A DNA stretch of 64,000 bases. It comes from Larimichthys crocea (lineage: Eukaryota; Chordata; Actinopteri; Sciaenidae). The position numbers and the translations under genes are program-made. The notes under the pieces were generated by a model, which did not search any database, was not told where the DNA came from, and worked only from the letters and a program-made list of their open reading frames with translations. This document shows positions 10,660 through 23,000 of this stretch, piece by piece. Numbering within the stretch: position 1 is the first letter of the stretch; each line of letters begins with the position of its first letter. The DNA is taken from the NCBI RefSeq assembly GCF_000972845.2, contig NC_040018.1, positions 15,411,157-15,475,156 of the forward strand, in the 5' to 3' direction.

Positions 10660-13600
10660 ATATTTGTGTGTACGTCTAGGGTATATAGTAAGTATTATGA
10701 GTATACTGTTGTTGTTTTTTTTTAATGTCTCTACAATGTCAAATTTTGAATCATTGTTGTTTTCCCTTTGTGTCATACTTCCTCTGCAAATTTCAGTTTG
10801 TTCTAGTGATTTCCAGGTTTGCCGAGCGGTTGAGATTTACCTGCAAATTTCTGGCAGAAGAAAGCATATGCAAAACTTTATGTAGCATCACGCAAACGTA
10901 CAGTAGAAAAAGTATACAGTTAAACAGATAAGTCAGCTAAGTGATTAGTTGACCAGCAACCAGTGTTTTGCAAGTTTTGCACTTATCTCGGTTTTATGTT
11001 TTTGTGAACTTAATTTCTCAGAGTTTTGGACTGTTCTGACTGGACAAAAACGACATTTGAAGAAGTCAATGAACATTTTTCGCTTGTAATGACATTTTTA
11101 CAGAAAAATAATATGCAGATAAATTGCTAATGAAAGTAATCAGTAGCAATTCTAGCTTATTACAGGAAAGAAACAACTGCAAGTTGCTTTTAGTATCAAA
11201 TAAGTTACCTAGTTGTGTAATATTTCTTAACTCATGGTGACAAGGTAAGCAAAACATTTCAAAAAGTGATGCTGCTGTTTTAAGGAAACGGTTTGTTTTT
11301 TCAAATGATCTTTATTTTTACTCTTATTGTATAGTAATGTAAAAAAAATCTACAAATTTAAGTCCTCGTAGGGACGTTTGCCCTGTGTATGACCCATATT
11401 AAAGATTTAAGAGCAGTGCAGAGCTGCAGTGCAGCATCCCTGGACTAACTCCAGTTCTGAGGTCAGTGCTTAAGTGGAGAGCAATGGCAGAGCCACATTT
11501 AAAACCTAAAATGCACGTCTTGTGGGGTGGAAGGAAGCCCACATACTAACCAAAACTCATTACAATTTTGATGTCAAACCAGTGACATGGTAATATTGGT
11601 TGGAGTTAGGATGTTTGCTCACCAGATCGAAGAAGAATCTTTGCCAGGAAGAAACGAGTAGTTTTGTTTCTTAAAATTCATGTAATCTAACATTTTTGTG
11701 TTTTACCCTCTACCCACCACAAATAGACAATGGTTGATATTTAACATTTTTGAAATATTTTATTTTTTTGTCTGAAATCACAGCCATATATTCATAAATA
11801 CCTAATTACTACATTCAACAAAGAATATATTACATTACAATGAATTCAAACAAGTACATTTTAAAAACAGGATTTCACAGCATCTAGACATCCTCCACTG
11901 AGTAATGGGGCTATTGCATGGGCGTGCATGGGTTGGAGACACAGGGAGGCTGGGTAAGGGGCTCACTGTACTGCACCTTCCTCCCCAGGTCATTGGCAGC
12001 TTACCTCAGCATGCATACTCCCTCATAAAACGATAGGCTGCGCTCTTGGCTCTCTTCTGCTCTGTAAAAATGACAGACTACACTCTGTATCCACCTGATT
12101 CTCTAAACTGACTCGGGCCTGATTTATATAAAAAGTTGGATTTAGATAAAGGAATCCAGTGTCGGTTCTTGACATGCACATATTTGTGAAAGGTGAGAGA
12201 CGTACAGTAGACGCTTTAATGTAAAATGTAAAGTCCCTGATCGCTGATGTTCTGTGTAGCATGTCCGACATATGGACTGTAACTCATTCACATGCTCCCA
12301 AATTCTTGAGGCACTTGTAATTAATATACTGTATGCAGGGGATTTTTGTGCTTCAGTTTTATTTTTTTAAATATAAATTAACTTGCACATTTTCAAGTTT
12401 ATTAATTTTTTTAAAAATACTGAAATCCCAAACTGTTTTCACACCACCATGACGTGTGCAGCTGGGGTAAAACCTCACCAATTCAAAACTATGGTCCAAA
12501 CACCTCAAAGACTGCCTTTTCAGTGTCCAATCGCGATGCGATTTCTATGACTAATAGGGTTGAAAGTCGGTGTAAAATTTGGGGCTGAATTGCAGGGTAG
12601 AGCTGACAAGGAGGATGAAGGGCAGGCAGAGGTTGTAAACAGGTATGAGGCCAGGTAAATCAAACCCATCTGATTTTATATGTACCAGGAAATGCCCAGA
12701 TTGAATCTACGTTTGTGTGGCATGTTGGCAACTTTGGATAATGTTTAAATGCAGGAAGGAGATTAGTGGGTTCAACGGTATCCAGCAGTGGAAGATGGCC
12801 ATTCTGGTTTGAATGTTTGGCTACCCTAATTGCAACTTAATTTAAAATGAAGAATCCAAAATGCTACAGTTTTTTCCCCATTTTGGCACTATGTCCTCGC
12901 ACGGCTGCTGATAAGGGCTTGATCTTGTAAGGCATAACATTATGCAAACCGTTGTATTGTTTGAGTCCAACACTATATGATGTCATACAAAGTGAAGTGA
13001 AAGGTCCAATGGTAGGATAAAGCATCAAGAACCAGGTTCATCAGCTGGCGGCTTAAGAGACTCTTCATGTCTTTACAAAATAATCACATCAAGTGACCAA
13101 AGTAAAAAAAAAAAAAAAAAAGTATGTCACTGTGGATCTCAGCTGGTTTCTGTATGAGAACATCACAAGCTAACTAGTCATGCCAGCAACAGTGAAACTG
13201 ACCAGAGGAGTTATTAAAAGGGGCATTAAAACAGAGACACGTGTTGCTGTAAATGAAAGGGGATGAGAGGGCAGGAGCCATGTCTCAGGACCTCTAAGTA
13301 AGCTTTGCTGAGCTCAGACGCCAGATGAGGTGACTGTGGCTGGGTCTCAGCTGCGCAGTGCTAGAGAGAGTAAGAGGAGGGGTGTATCCTGTTCTCTCTC
13401 ACACTGTTAAATGTCTCAAAATGAGCTGTTCTGGCCAGCAGCAGTACAAACACTAAAAGCAAGGCTTTCTTTTCCAACCCAAAAAAAGCATAAACATATA
13501 AAAATGGCAGGCTTTTCTTTTAAAAGAACAATGATTAAAGTAATAAAAACATACAAAATTCTTTTAAGTCTTCATATTATATACAATACAAGGCTGAAGC

Positions 13601-13740
13601 ACCTTTTAAAATTCTTATTCTCAAATTTTCTATTTCGAAATAAAACATTTTCCTTAATTCTTTCCAAAAATGTGCATTTTCTAAGTTCTTCCCTAATTTG
13701 AACAGTTCTTTGTTGTAACACAGTACCACCAGGTAGTTCT
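10660..13740. other. Convergent gins2/gse1 spacer, possibly distal gse1 3' UTR
   Basis: No protein-coding feature is supported. Minus-strand AATAAA hexamers occur at 12398-12403, 12358-12363, 11759-11764 and 11311-11316, so alternative distal 3' ends of gse1 could extend into this stretch. An 18-base poly-A run lies at 13104-13121. Confidence 0.5.
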
Positions 13741-13746
13741 TCAGCT

Positions 13747-13752
13747 TTTATT
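13747..13752 (-). terminator. Candidate proximal gse1 polyadenylation signal
   Basis: AATAAA on the minus strand, about 580 bp past the gse1 stop codon. It is the first canonical hexamer downstream. Use of more distal hexamers is possible. Confidence 0.45.
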
Positions 13753-13974
13753 CTTAAGTGCATTTCCAGTTCAAAAGCTCATGTGGCCACTGTGATAAAA
13801 ATCAGTCCCGACTGGCCAGAAAGCCTTTGGAGCGTTCAAGTCTCTATGACGACACCCCTCCTGGGGTAGCTGCTCCCTCATTGGCAGGATTGTCTGTGTA
13901 GCTGTGGCGGCGAGGGATGCAGGGACTGAACAATAGAGCAGCAGGGACTGAAGACTGTGTGAAAAGCATGTGCA

Positions 13975-13980
<6 letters not shown>

Positions 13981-14011
<31 letters not shown>
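13981..14011. repeat. (TG)n microsatellite in gse1 3' UTR
   Basis: About 15 TG units. On the gse1 transcript this is a CA repeat some 320 bp beyond the stop codon. Confidence 0.9.
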
Positions 14012-14014
<3 letters not shown>

Positions 14015-14333
14015 TGTTAATCTTCAGGTTCTCCTGCCCCATACTCTCGCTGATCTCGGGGGTTGGCTACATTGGCACGCGTTAGTGGCTCATGGCACAG
14101 TCCCTGGCTGGCCACAATCCAAAGACTGCCTGTCCTTCACTGTATGGTCCTGTATCATCCATCTATCCATTCACTCCATTGATTCATTCATTCATCCATT
14201 CACTCTTTATCTAGCCAGCCATATTCTCCTCCATGGAGCCATGTGGACCAGGCCATGAAAAATAAACTCTGGGTGTCAGTCTGAAAGGGGAGGTGGCCGG
14301 GGGCCTGGGGGCCATCAGGTCGGCATGTTGGGG

Positions 14334-14474
14334 TCACCTGGGAGGGTAGCCCTTGTAATGGCCACCTCTCTGCCAGTGTGTCTGTGGCAGCGTCAAACAC
14401 TTCCTGAAGTGCTCGAGCTCTGCTTGTAGCTTCTCCCTTTCAACTGCCAGCTTCTGTCTCTGGGACATCAGCTC
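14334..14474 (-). CDS. gse1: gse1 coding exon 15 (C-terminus and stop)
   Basis: Phase-0 exon encoding [20 protein letters not shown] and then [26 protein letters not shown] and TGA. This is the C-terminal half of the terminal coiled coil plus the conserved KGYPxR tail. The acceptor is GTGTAG|GAG. Confidence 0.95.
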   Translation of the reverse strand, partial: ELMSQRQKLAVEREKLQAELEHFRKCLTLPQTHWQRGGHYKGYPPR

Positions 14475-14919
14475 CTACACAAGCAGGACAGCAGAGAGTT
14501 AACACAAGATCACAGCAGTGAGGATTTGATTTCAGTTTTTATGACACTGGGGAGGAATAACAAAGGAGGACCCACAATGTGGGTACAATAAAGAATGCTG
14601 TGTGTCTTTGGATATGGGATACTCTGTTAACATGATTTTCAAAAATTGCTTCTCTGACCATTATAAGCTTTTTATGACTTTCATTATTTGACTTGCAATT
14701 TTTGCTCTGAATATTTCTCAACATCTTTGAACTCTGCTAGTTTCCTCGTGTTGCTTTGAAAATCAGCAGCAGAAGAAAAGCATTTAAATTTGCCAGTGTA
14801 GCTGCAGCCAATTTACTCCAGTTTGTAGTAGTAGACATCTTGTCCAATCCTCCAGGACAATATGTGGAGATGAAAGGGAATGAAGATGATGCAAAGTGTG
14901 TTAGAAGGCATAATAACAA

Positions 14920-14958
<39 letters not shown>

Positions 14959-15565
14959 TTACCCCCATGCTATGAGACAGCTGCTCAGCAGTCAGACTGA
15001 GGTTGTAGTTCTGAGCTTCTAGTCTTCGACACTGGGTCTGCAACACTTGTCGCTCCAAACTTTGCTCTAAAGGAAACACCCAATCAGAGAAAATTGGTAA
15101 GAAAAAATGCAACAGTTAAAGTTAAAGAAGAACATAATCCTTCTTTCGGAATCTTGACCATATGCTATCTGAATGAGAGGCTACAAGGCTAATTTACCAC
15201 AAGCAACTTTCTTAATTTAGCCATTTAAATTATGCTGAATGAATTTCTGGTTCAAATCCTGATTACACATAGGCAGTTGCATCTGACATGAATTGTGTAG
15301 AGGCAGGGTGAACACCACCCTCTAGTGATTGGAGAACAAAGTATTTGTTTTGTCTTCAACCGTCTAACAATACTGCTTTAAAATGAACATAACATTTTAT
15401 CTCAACAATTTTTACATGAATAAACAAACACTAAATTATGAACCTATACAACGAGACTTTAAGCAGCAGTATGATCGCTGCATGTTCGGTAGGGCTGCTT
15501 ACCTTCAACATATTCCTGATAAGCTTCAAATATAGATTCAATCCCCTGCCACTTGGAAGCAGGAG

Positions 15566-15596
<31 letters not shown>

Positions 15597-16935
15597 AGAG
15601 TCATCTGGACCAGATAGGTCCTCCCTCGTCCCTGAGGCCTCCCGGTGTAGGGGTACAGAGAAGTGCTGCCCGTTGGGTTGAGGGTGTGAGAGCGGATGGG
15701 CAAATGAATGTGCATTTGAGTGAGACTGTGAATGCGGCTGCGGTGGCCGGCCAGGTGCGCTCTGAAGCTCTGGAATGTTGTAGTGAACAGACGACTCCTG
15801 GAGGTGAGACGACTCCGACATCCCAGTGGCTCCCCCTAAAAGGCAAAGAGATGAAGAGAATTTGGGTTGTAGGTGAAAGGATTAGCTGATTAATCCAGAG
15901 CTACAAATAATGATTATTTATCTGCTGATTATTTATTCAGTACTCTACTGCCCATTAATGGCCATCAAAGACAAATCTCTATGGCTCTGACCCACGTGGC
16001 TTACCTTTGTGTTTCTGCAGAGCCTTCTGAGTAGACTGAAGCACAGATTCATGGAACTGCTGGGCAAATTCCTCTGGGGTGAAGCTGTCCCAGGGTTTGG
16101 TGCGTCCATTGACACTGTGATGGCCCTCTTTAGCCTGTAGGGGGAGTGGGGGCCGCAAGCTGTTCAGCAGGCTGGAGCTTCTCTTAGTGATCGGTCCCTC
16201 ACTGGGCCCCCGGGCCTTGTCTGGGTAGACAGCTGGAGAAGGGGGTTCCTTTGGTCTTAATGTGTCCCCAAGGGGTTTTGGATGTCCAGTGGGGGATGCT
16301 GGGCAATGTGAGGAGGGGCTATGCGGTCTGATGCTGTGGTGATCTTCTGATTCAGAGGGAGGCTGGGCAAATGCAGAATCTGCAATAATGTGAACATGTG
16401 TTAGCCATGATGAGGTCAAGATCCACATTACTACAGATGGAATGCTGCAATTATAAGTAATTAGTAATTGAAGTTGGATTAGATGCATCTCCCATCCAGA
16501 TACATTATACAAATGAATACTCTAAATCAATATAAAAGCATGTATGTTTATGTATACTGGCACATGTCTCACCAGAGGTCTGCGCTGGAGGGCTCTTACA
16601 CAGCGGATGAGGCGCATGTCTGATTGTATCCAAGGTTACGTTCTTTTCTTTAATGGCCTGAAGCAGCTCTACCACCCTTTCATTATCTAAGAGAGAGAAA
16701 ACATTACCTTTAAAACTTTGTATCTTTCTTATCTATCTGCATTAGACTGTTCTGCATGTATATTATCCACAACTAGTAGTGTGTGCGTGTGTGTGTGTGT
16801 GTGTCTCTAAGGAGGTTAAGTGTGGCCTGACAGTGTGGGAGGCTGTGTGCTGCAATCTGTAGGTAGCAAACAGTAAATCAAGAGGATTAGACCAGTATCA
16901 CTGTAAGCCAACTGCTGCCACTCCCAATTCCTCTT

Positions 16936-17013
<78 letters not shown>

Positions 17014-20000
17014 AGAACTGTAAGAGTCTACAAACAGAACAATGACACAAGTCCACCTTTCTAACTAGGGCAATGTAAAGCATTACATTATGCATACACT
17101 GATTAATAAATGCAGTATATAATATAGGGGTTTGAAGTTGACGTGTTCATTGTTTGACCTCTTTATGATTTCCTTCAATGCTTGAGTCAACATGTTAATG
17201 AGAACACAGTGCATGTAAATCAGGCAGAGCTCAACTGAAGTGAAGCATCAGCAAGCTGTAGAGCCGACTGGGAATGACTACTACTTTCTAAAAGCTAAAT
17301 GAGCATGCAATCAGTCTTCTTCTTTACTCTGCTGAAATAAGATGTCACGGAGGAGAGGCATGATATGAGTAATGGATGGGGATGTTTGTATGCCATGTAA
17401 AGGGCACTGGGTCGGCTCTGCGATGCAGTGGTTTCTAACTAGCTAGTGGAAGCATACTGATAATGTTCAAGTATTTATCAATGTCAGTAAAAACTTTTTC
17501 CTTCACTTAATTCTGATTAAGTGATTGTGATTGTGCTATTTAAAAGGCAGTGGCTTCCAGCACACCAGTTCTTAAACAAAAAGGGAGACATGGTTTATTT
17601 AATTAAGAATAGCTAAGAGGCATTGTTACACACATTTAAGTCTTCCACTAACTAATGTTCTTGGAACATAATTAAAGAAAGCAGTTGGTAAGCAACACTT
17701 ATGTCCTGTATTTAGAGTAATTGTGACAGAATCACCCATAAATATATTTACCAAGGGTTTTTAGAGTGGCTTTAAACATGACTAAATCAATTTAAATTAT
17801 AGGGTGGAGTACCTGCTCCACAGACTGAGCTTAATCTGTGCCTTACTCTAAACTCTCTTACCTCTCCTCTGCTGTATAGTGACATGGGACAGTCTGAACA
17901 TGGTGAGGAAACGCTTCTTATCCTCCAGCTCTGGTGCTCGGTCCATCTCCTCAGGGGTGAAGCGCGTGCTGAGTTGGGGAGGAGGAGGAGGAGTGCGTTT
18001 TGAGTGCGAAGCGGGTGGTGAGGGGCTGCGCTCCCTGAGCATCCTCCTCCTCTTTCTTCTCTTCTGCTGGACCAGCTCATCTCGCCGACCTACTGTGGTC
18101 AGGCCAAACACTCCCAGGAATTCCAATTTCTGTGCAGAAAAAAAAAAAAAAACTTAGTGTAATGTTTGCCATGAGTGCTTGTGTGTGCCTCCATCCAGGA
18201 ACAGAGAAAGTGTATGTGTTTGCAGGTGTTTTACCTCTGTGGAGTCATCCAATTTGAGTGGGGGCTGCTCTGCTACTCTCCTGAGATGGGCTCTCACCTC
18301 CTCCTCATCACTCTCATCATATGAGTCATCCAGCTCATAGTAGTAACCTGCAGCAAACAAAGAGGTCACTACTGACACCCCACTTTTTCAATCATCTAAT
18401 GAAGCTGAATGTCTATCATTTTTCAAAGCCAGTGTAGTGGTTACCTTTCTCCCTGGCCTCTTTTCTCCTCTTCTCTTCCAGGTCCAGTTTGCTGACAGGC
18501 CTTCGGTGCTGCTGAAGGAACTCATCATAGATCAGCATTGTGTCTGGACCCATCCCCTGTGTGGCTACCGGTCCCATCGCTGGCCCAGCAACAATTCCTA
18601 GTCCTTGTCCATGTCTACTGTGCCCTGGGTGTCCCTGGAGGCTCTTTAGTCCAGCATTGCTTTTCACAGATCCCTCCAATTCATACTGGCTGGACAGGGA
18701 CATTGATGCCCTCTGCTGGCTGAAGAAGGTCTGGGTGGATTTCTCCAGATCAGCAAGGAATGTGCTGGGCTCCGGCAGGCCCGGAGGACCTCTCAGTGGA
18801 GGATATTTCTCTATGGCTCCTCCATCTCTCCTTCGTGTTCCATCCTCATATTTCAAGGGCCCTGGGGGCAGCCGACTGAGCTCGTAGTGTCCCATCCCTG
18901 AGGGCTCGTGGTTACGTCTGGACTCTGAGGTTGTTTCTATGAGAGATGCTGGGTTCCACAGGGTGGTAGGAGGTGGAGGGTGGTGTTCACGTGGTGGCTG
19001 AGGAGGTTTTGGTGAGATGAGTGGTGGAGGGGCACCTAAGTGAGGGTGGAGGTCCCGACTTCCTGGTTCATGGTGATTTGGTATGGCTCTGTAGCGACAC
19101 AATGAAACAGGGGTTGTGTTTATCGGTTAGAAATACAGTACAATGCCCATATCGAGTCACAACACAGTGCTCACGTGCCCTGCCTATTTCCCTTCATCCC
19201 TGTCAGTATGTCTGTGAGTTTGTATATCTGTGCAAAACAGTGTTATCAAACCCAGACAGAGTAGCCCAGAGCAGAGTGAGGATGTGGCCAAGGCACACAA
19301 TGTCCTCCAGATATACAGGCCTGTTTTTGATCTGCTAGGGCCTTGTAATGTGGCATGCATGCACAGACACATGCACAGAGGGAGAGAGCAAGTTCAGAGA
19401 GTGGTCTACTAAAGACGAGGCCAAGAGAGACAGGCAGGGAGAGAAGAAAATGACTGACATAGGGAGGGCGGGGAGGCAGATGGGTTGTTAGAAAGGGAAT
19501 CATACGCAGTGATGTGAGAGAGAGAAGAATATGTAAAGGGAGAACAAGGGTGAAAAGAAAGACTTGAAAAGAAATAATGGTGCGGTGGTGGAAACGAAAT
19601 GGCAACAGTGGGGAAGAAAGAAAGGCAGATGGCTGATGGACACTGTCTCGAGCGTCTTTCCAAATCAAACCTGGCAGGAGTGCACACTGCATGACCAGTC
19701 AAATTATCCATGCCTCCTGTTTGTGTTTGCATTTCTGTGTGTGTGAGTAAATGTGTGTGTGTTATCTGCAATCTGCAGCCTGTGAGCTGTGATTCTGCAA
19801 TCATACCGTAGGGTTACTGATAGCGGACGTGTTGTATCTGTCCTGTCCTACCAGTTCAGCATTAACCACAACCTCACTTCTGAATCGCACACACAACACA
19901 AACACAGGCACAGCAACAAAGGAGGGTAAGTAAGGGGCTTACGCTGCGCAAGGTTGAGAGGATTAGCCGAGAATTATCCTTTGTGTATCTTAGCCGTCCG

Positions 20001-23000
20001 ACCCGCTGCCTGTTTGAAACCCCTACCCACTCATTACTCTTGAAACAGCAGTCATCAGGACCCCACTTTACACCCTACATCAACACCAAAACATAGCTGT
20101 CTGTTTGCCTACATGTCGGCCTTGGAAGGAAGCATGGACAGAAATAGAGTAGATGTGATGCTTCTGACAAGGTTTATCTTTTTTTCAGTCCTGCCTGAAA
20201 ACAAACTTCTAAAGTCTGCCAGCTTTTGAGGCTTCAAAACACAGGCACAACTGTCCCTATCAAGCTAGCAGAGACAGACAGCCAAACACCCCAAAAATAG
20301 TGTTTTCCACTGAAAGCATGCATGTGTTTGGTGTCATAGAGGCCCCAGAACTGCTTGTCTCTATCGGATAACATTGGCCAAGCAGCTCTGCATTTGCCAA
20401 GTCATGTGGAAATAACTGCCACAGCATGTGTTTAGAGAATTTAAATGGGTTTGAACTTTCTGCACTGCAACGAGTTTAGCCTTGTGAGGGTCTTCTCACC
20501 TGTGCGAGTCTGTCCTGTGATCTGGCGTGTCACCTGGTCGACCCAAATCCAGGTGCTGCTCCAGAACCTGCTGGCGGAATTCAGACACCTGGTACTGACG
20601 ATCCTCTTTCTCCTGCCGCAGCTTGCGTTGCCGTGCCAACCACCTCTCCTCCTCATTGGTCCTCTGAGCCATCATTGAGGCTGAGAGCCCCGGCCCTACA
20701 GCGGTGGGCCCCATGTAGAGGCTGTGGCCTGAGATTAGACCAGGGACAGGATGATGTGATGGGACCATTGAAGAGTGGAGTCCTGGCGGGACTGGTTTGG
20801 GAGCTGGGGGAATGGGCTCTTTGGTTTTATCTGCAGAGAGAGAAAGTTAAAATATTCAGTTCAGTAAGAAAACTAGCATGTGTCCACATTTGAGAAGTTA
20901 CAACCAAAATTTTTAAGCAAATAACTGGCATAGCATAAACAATTAGTTGATTGTCAATGGTTTCTTGCAAATTCATTTTCTTTTAGTTGTATGTTTACAG
21001 TGTCAAGTGTTTATAAGCAATATGACTGTAGCTTAAAGAAGCTACAGGGGCAGCATGGACACATACCAGCCCGATTAGGGGTGAGTCTCTCAGGCTTGGT
21101 TCGGTCCTCCTGCCCCCTCATGGCATGGAGCTCAGCCAGATAGTGGCTCTCCATGGCCTTGGATGCCTGCAGCTCCTTCTCTCTCTGTGCCCTCTCCTTC
21201 TGTCTCTCCAGTTCCTTCTCTCTTTCCCTCTCCTTCTCACGTTCCCTCTCGCGCTCCCTCTCTCGTTCGCGCTCTCTCTCCCTCTCCAGCTCCTTCTCCC
21301 GCTCTCTCTCCCGCTCCCGTTCCCGTTCCCTCTCCCGCTCTTTCTCTCTCTCCACCTCCCGCTCCCTCTCTTTTTCACGCTCACGTTCTCGTTCACGCTC
21401 CCTCTCTCTCTGCCTCAGCTCATCCTCCAGCTGAAGCCTTAAAAGCAAGAAGACAGGGAAACAGAAGAGAAAAGGTCAGTGAAATTAGAAAGAACAATCC
21501 ATAATCATGGCATTCTGCTGAGATCTACTGGATGTATGTAATTATGTGAGTGTACCTATGTGTGAAGTAAGGAAACTTTACCTCTCAGACTGCAGTGCTG
21601 ACAGTGAAGGGTGTGTGAAATCTCCAGGGTAGCGGACCCCTGGTAGATGCATGTGAACAGCGGAGGGATGGATAGGGGGCCCTGCTGGCAACGAATAGAA
21701 AGGTGACCTCAAAGCTGAGAGGCAGAACGGGTCATCCATCCTGGGAGACAATAAGAAAAAGAAAAGAGAGAAAGAGGAGGAGTCAGTCTCCCTGTGTGAC
21801 AGTGCAGCATTCACTTTCATTAACCTGCGTGCCTCCCAAAGAAACAACATCACAGGCCTTCCATCTTTCAAGAAAGCAGCAGTGTCTGCCAGCTAACCTC
21901 AATCACTACACCACACAGCTAGGGAGAGACTGTTCTGTATGTTGATGCACAACTGTGTGTTTTTGTGTTGTGTGTGTGACATCCTCTGCTCATCCCCTCA
22001 TTAAATCCATTACACTGCAGTGTGTGATGGGTGCTGCAGTCCTCTGATCTTGCTGGGTTGACAGACCAGGGGCATGCAGCCTGTGCGATAGCCCAAAGCA
22101 AGCAGAGTCCTTCTCAACACACACAGTCCACAAGATCATATGTAGCGCACATTTAAAATTAATGTATTTTTTTTAAGAAATATCGCACATAGATTTTCTG
22201 TTGCTGGTGTTTTTTCTACATGACTACTGGGCTGTTACTCAGTGTTACTTAGTGGTGAGTAGGATACATCTTATCCCAGATATATGAACAGTTCAGGGTT
22301 CATATCATCTCTTGTATGGTAATTTCTCGAAAATCATGTATTAACAAGCTCCTGATACATAGAGTTAAGAAGCAAAAGCAGCCGTTGCTGTATGTTAATA
22401 TTTTATGCATAGGTATAATCTAGCTTGGGTTAAGACAGAGAAAATTAGTCTTCTTCTTGTATCTGTTTAAGATGCTTACAAATGAATACAACTCCTTCAT
22501 TAATATGCAAATCCAGATTTTTGTTAGCCTCATACTGCAAAAAATATTAGGCACCCAATGACATCTTGGACAACTGTCAAATCAGTGTAGTACTTGTTTT
22601 ATGAACAACTGCAATGCAATTTAGCAAGCACTAAAGCATCATTACATCAGCTCCGAAGGTTGTAAATGACATTAGTGCAGCCTTTGGCAATAAAAAGTGA
22701 TGGATATCTATTTTTAAATCAATCTCTTAAAAGCATTTTGACACAGCTGACCAGGATATTTTCAAACACAGGCTTCTTAGCAGCAGCCTGTCAGATGGTA
22801 TAATACATAAAAGCTTTTATTTAGGACTCATTGCATCCAATACGATGCACTCTGCTCACATGTTGCAAAGAAGCACCTAAGTGATCGGTGCAATAGTGTT
22901 TTTGTTTTAAGTGATACTACCTTTGTTGTAACAGACTTCCTTCCTGTCGGTGCTGATGCTGAAAGTTTGGTTATTTTTTCTATGTTATTCTATTGCTTTG

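Noticed and set aside
18540..18887. 115-codon plus-strand frame
   Set aside because: It lies antisense to gse1 exon 8 and has no recognisable protein similarity.
21125..21504. Plus-strand Ser/Arg/Leu/Pro-rich frames opposite the gse1 RE exon
   Set aside because: They are shadows of the Arg/Glu codons on the minus strand, which are clearly the real coding sequence by homology and splice phase.
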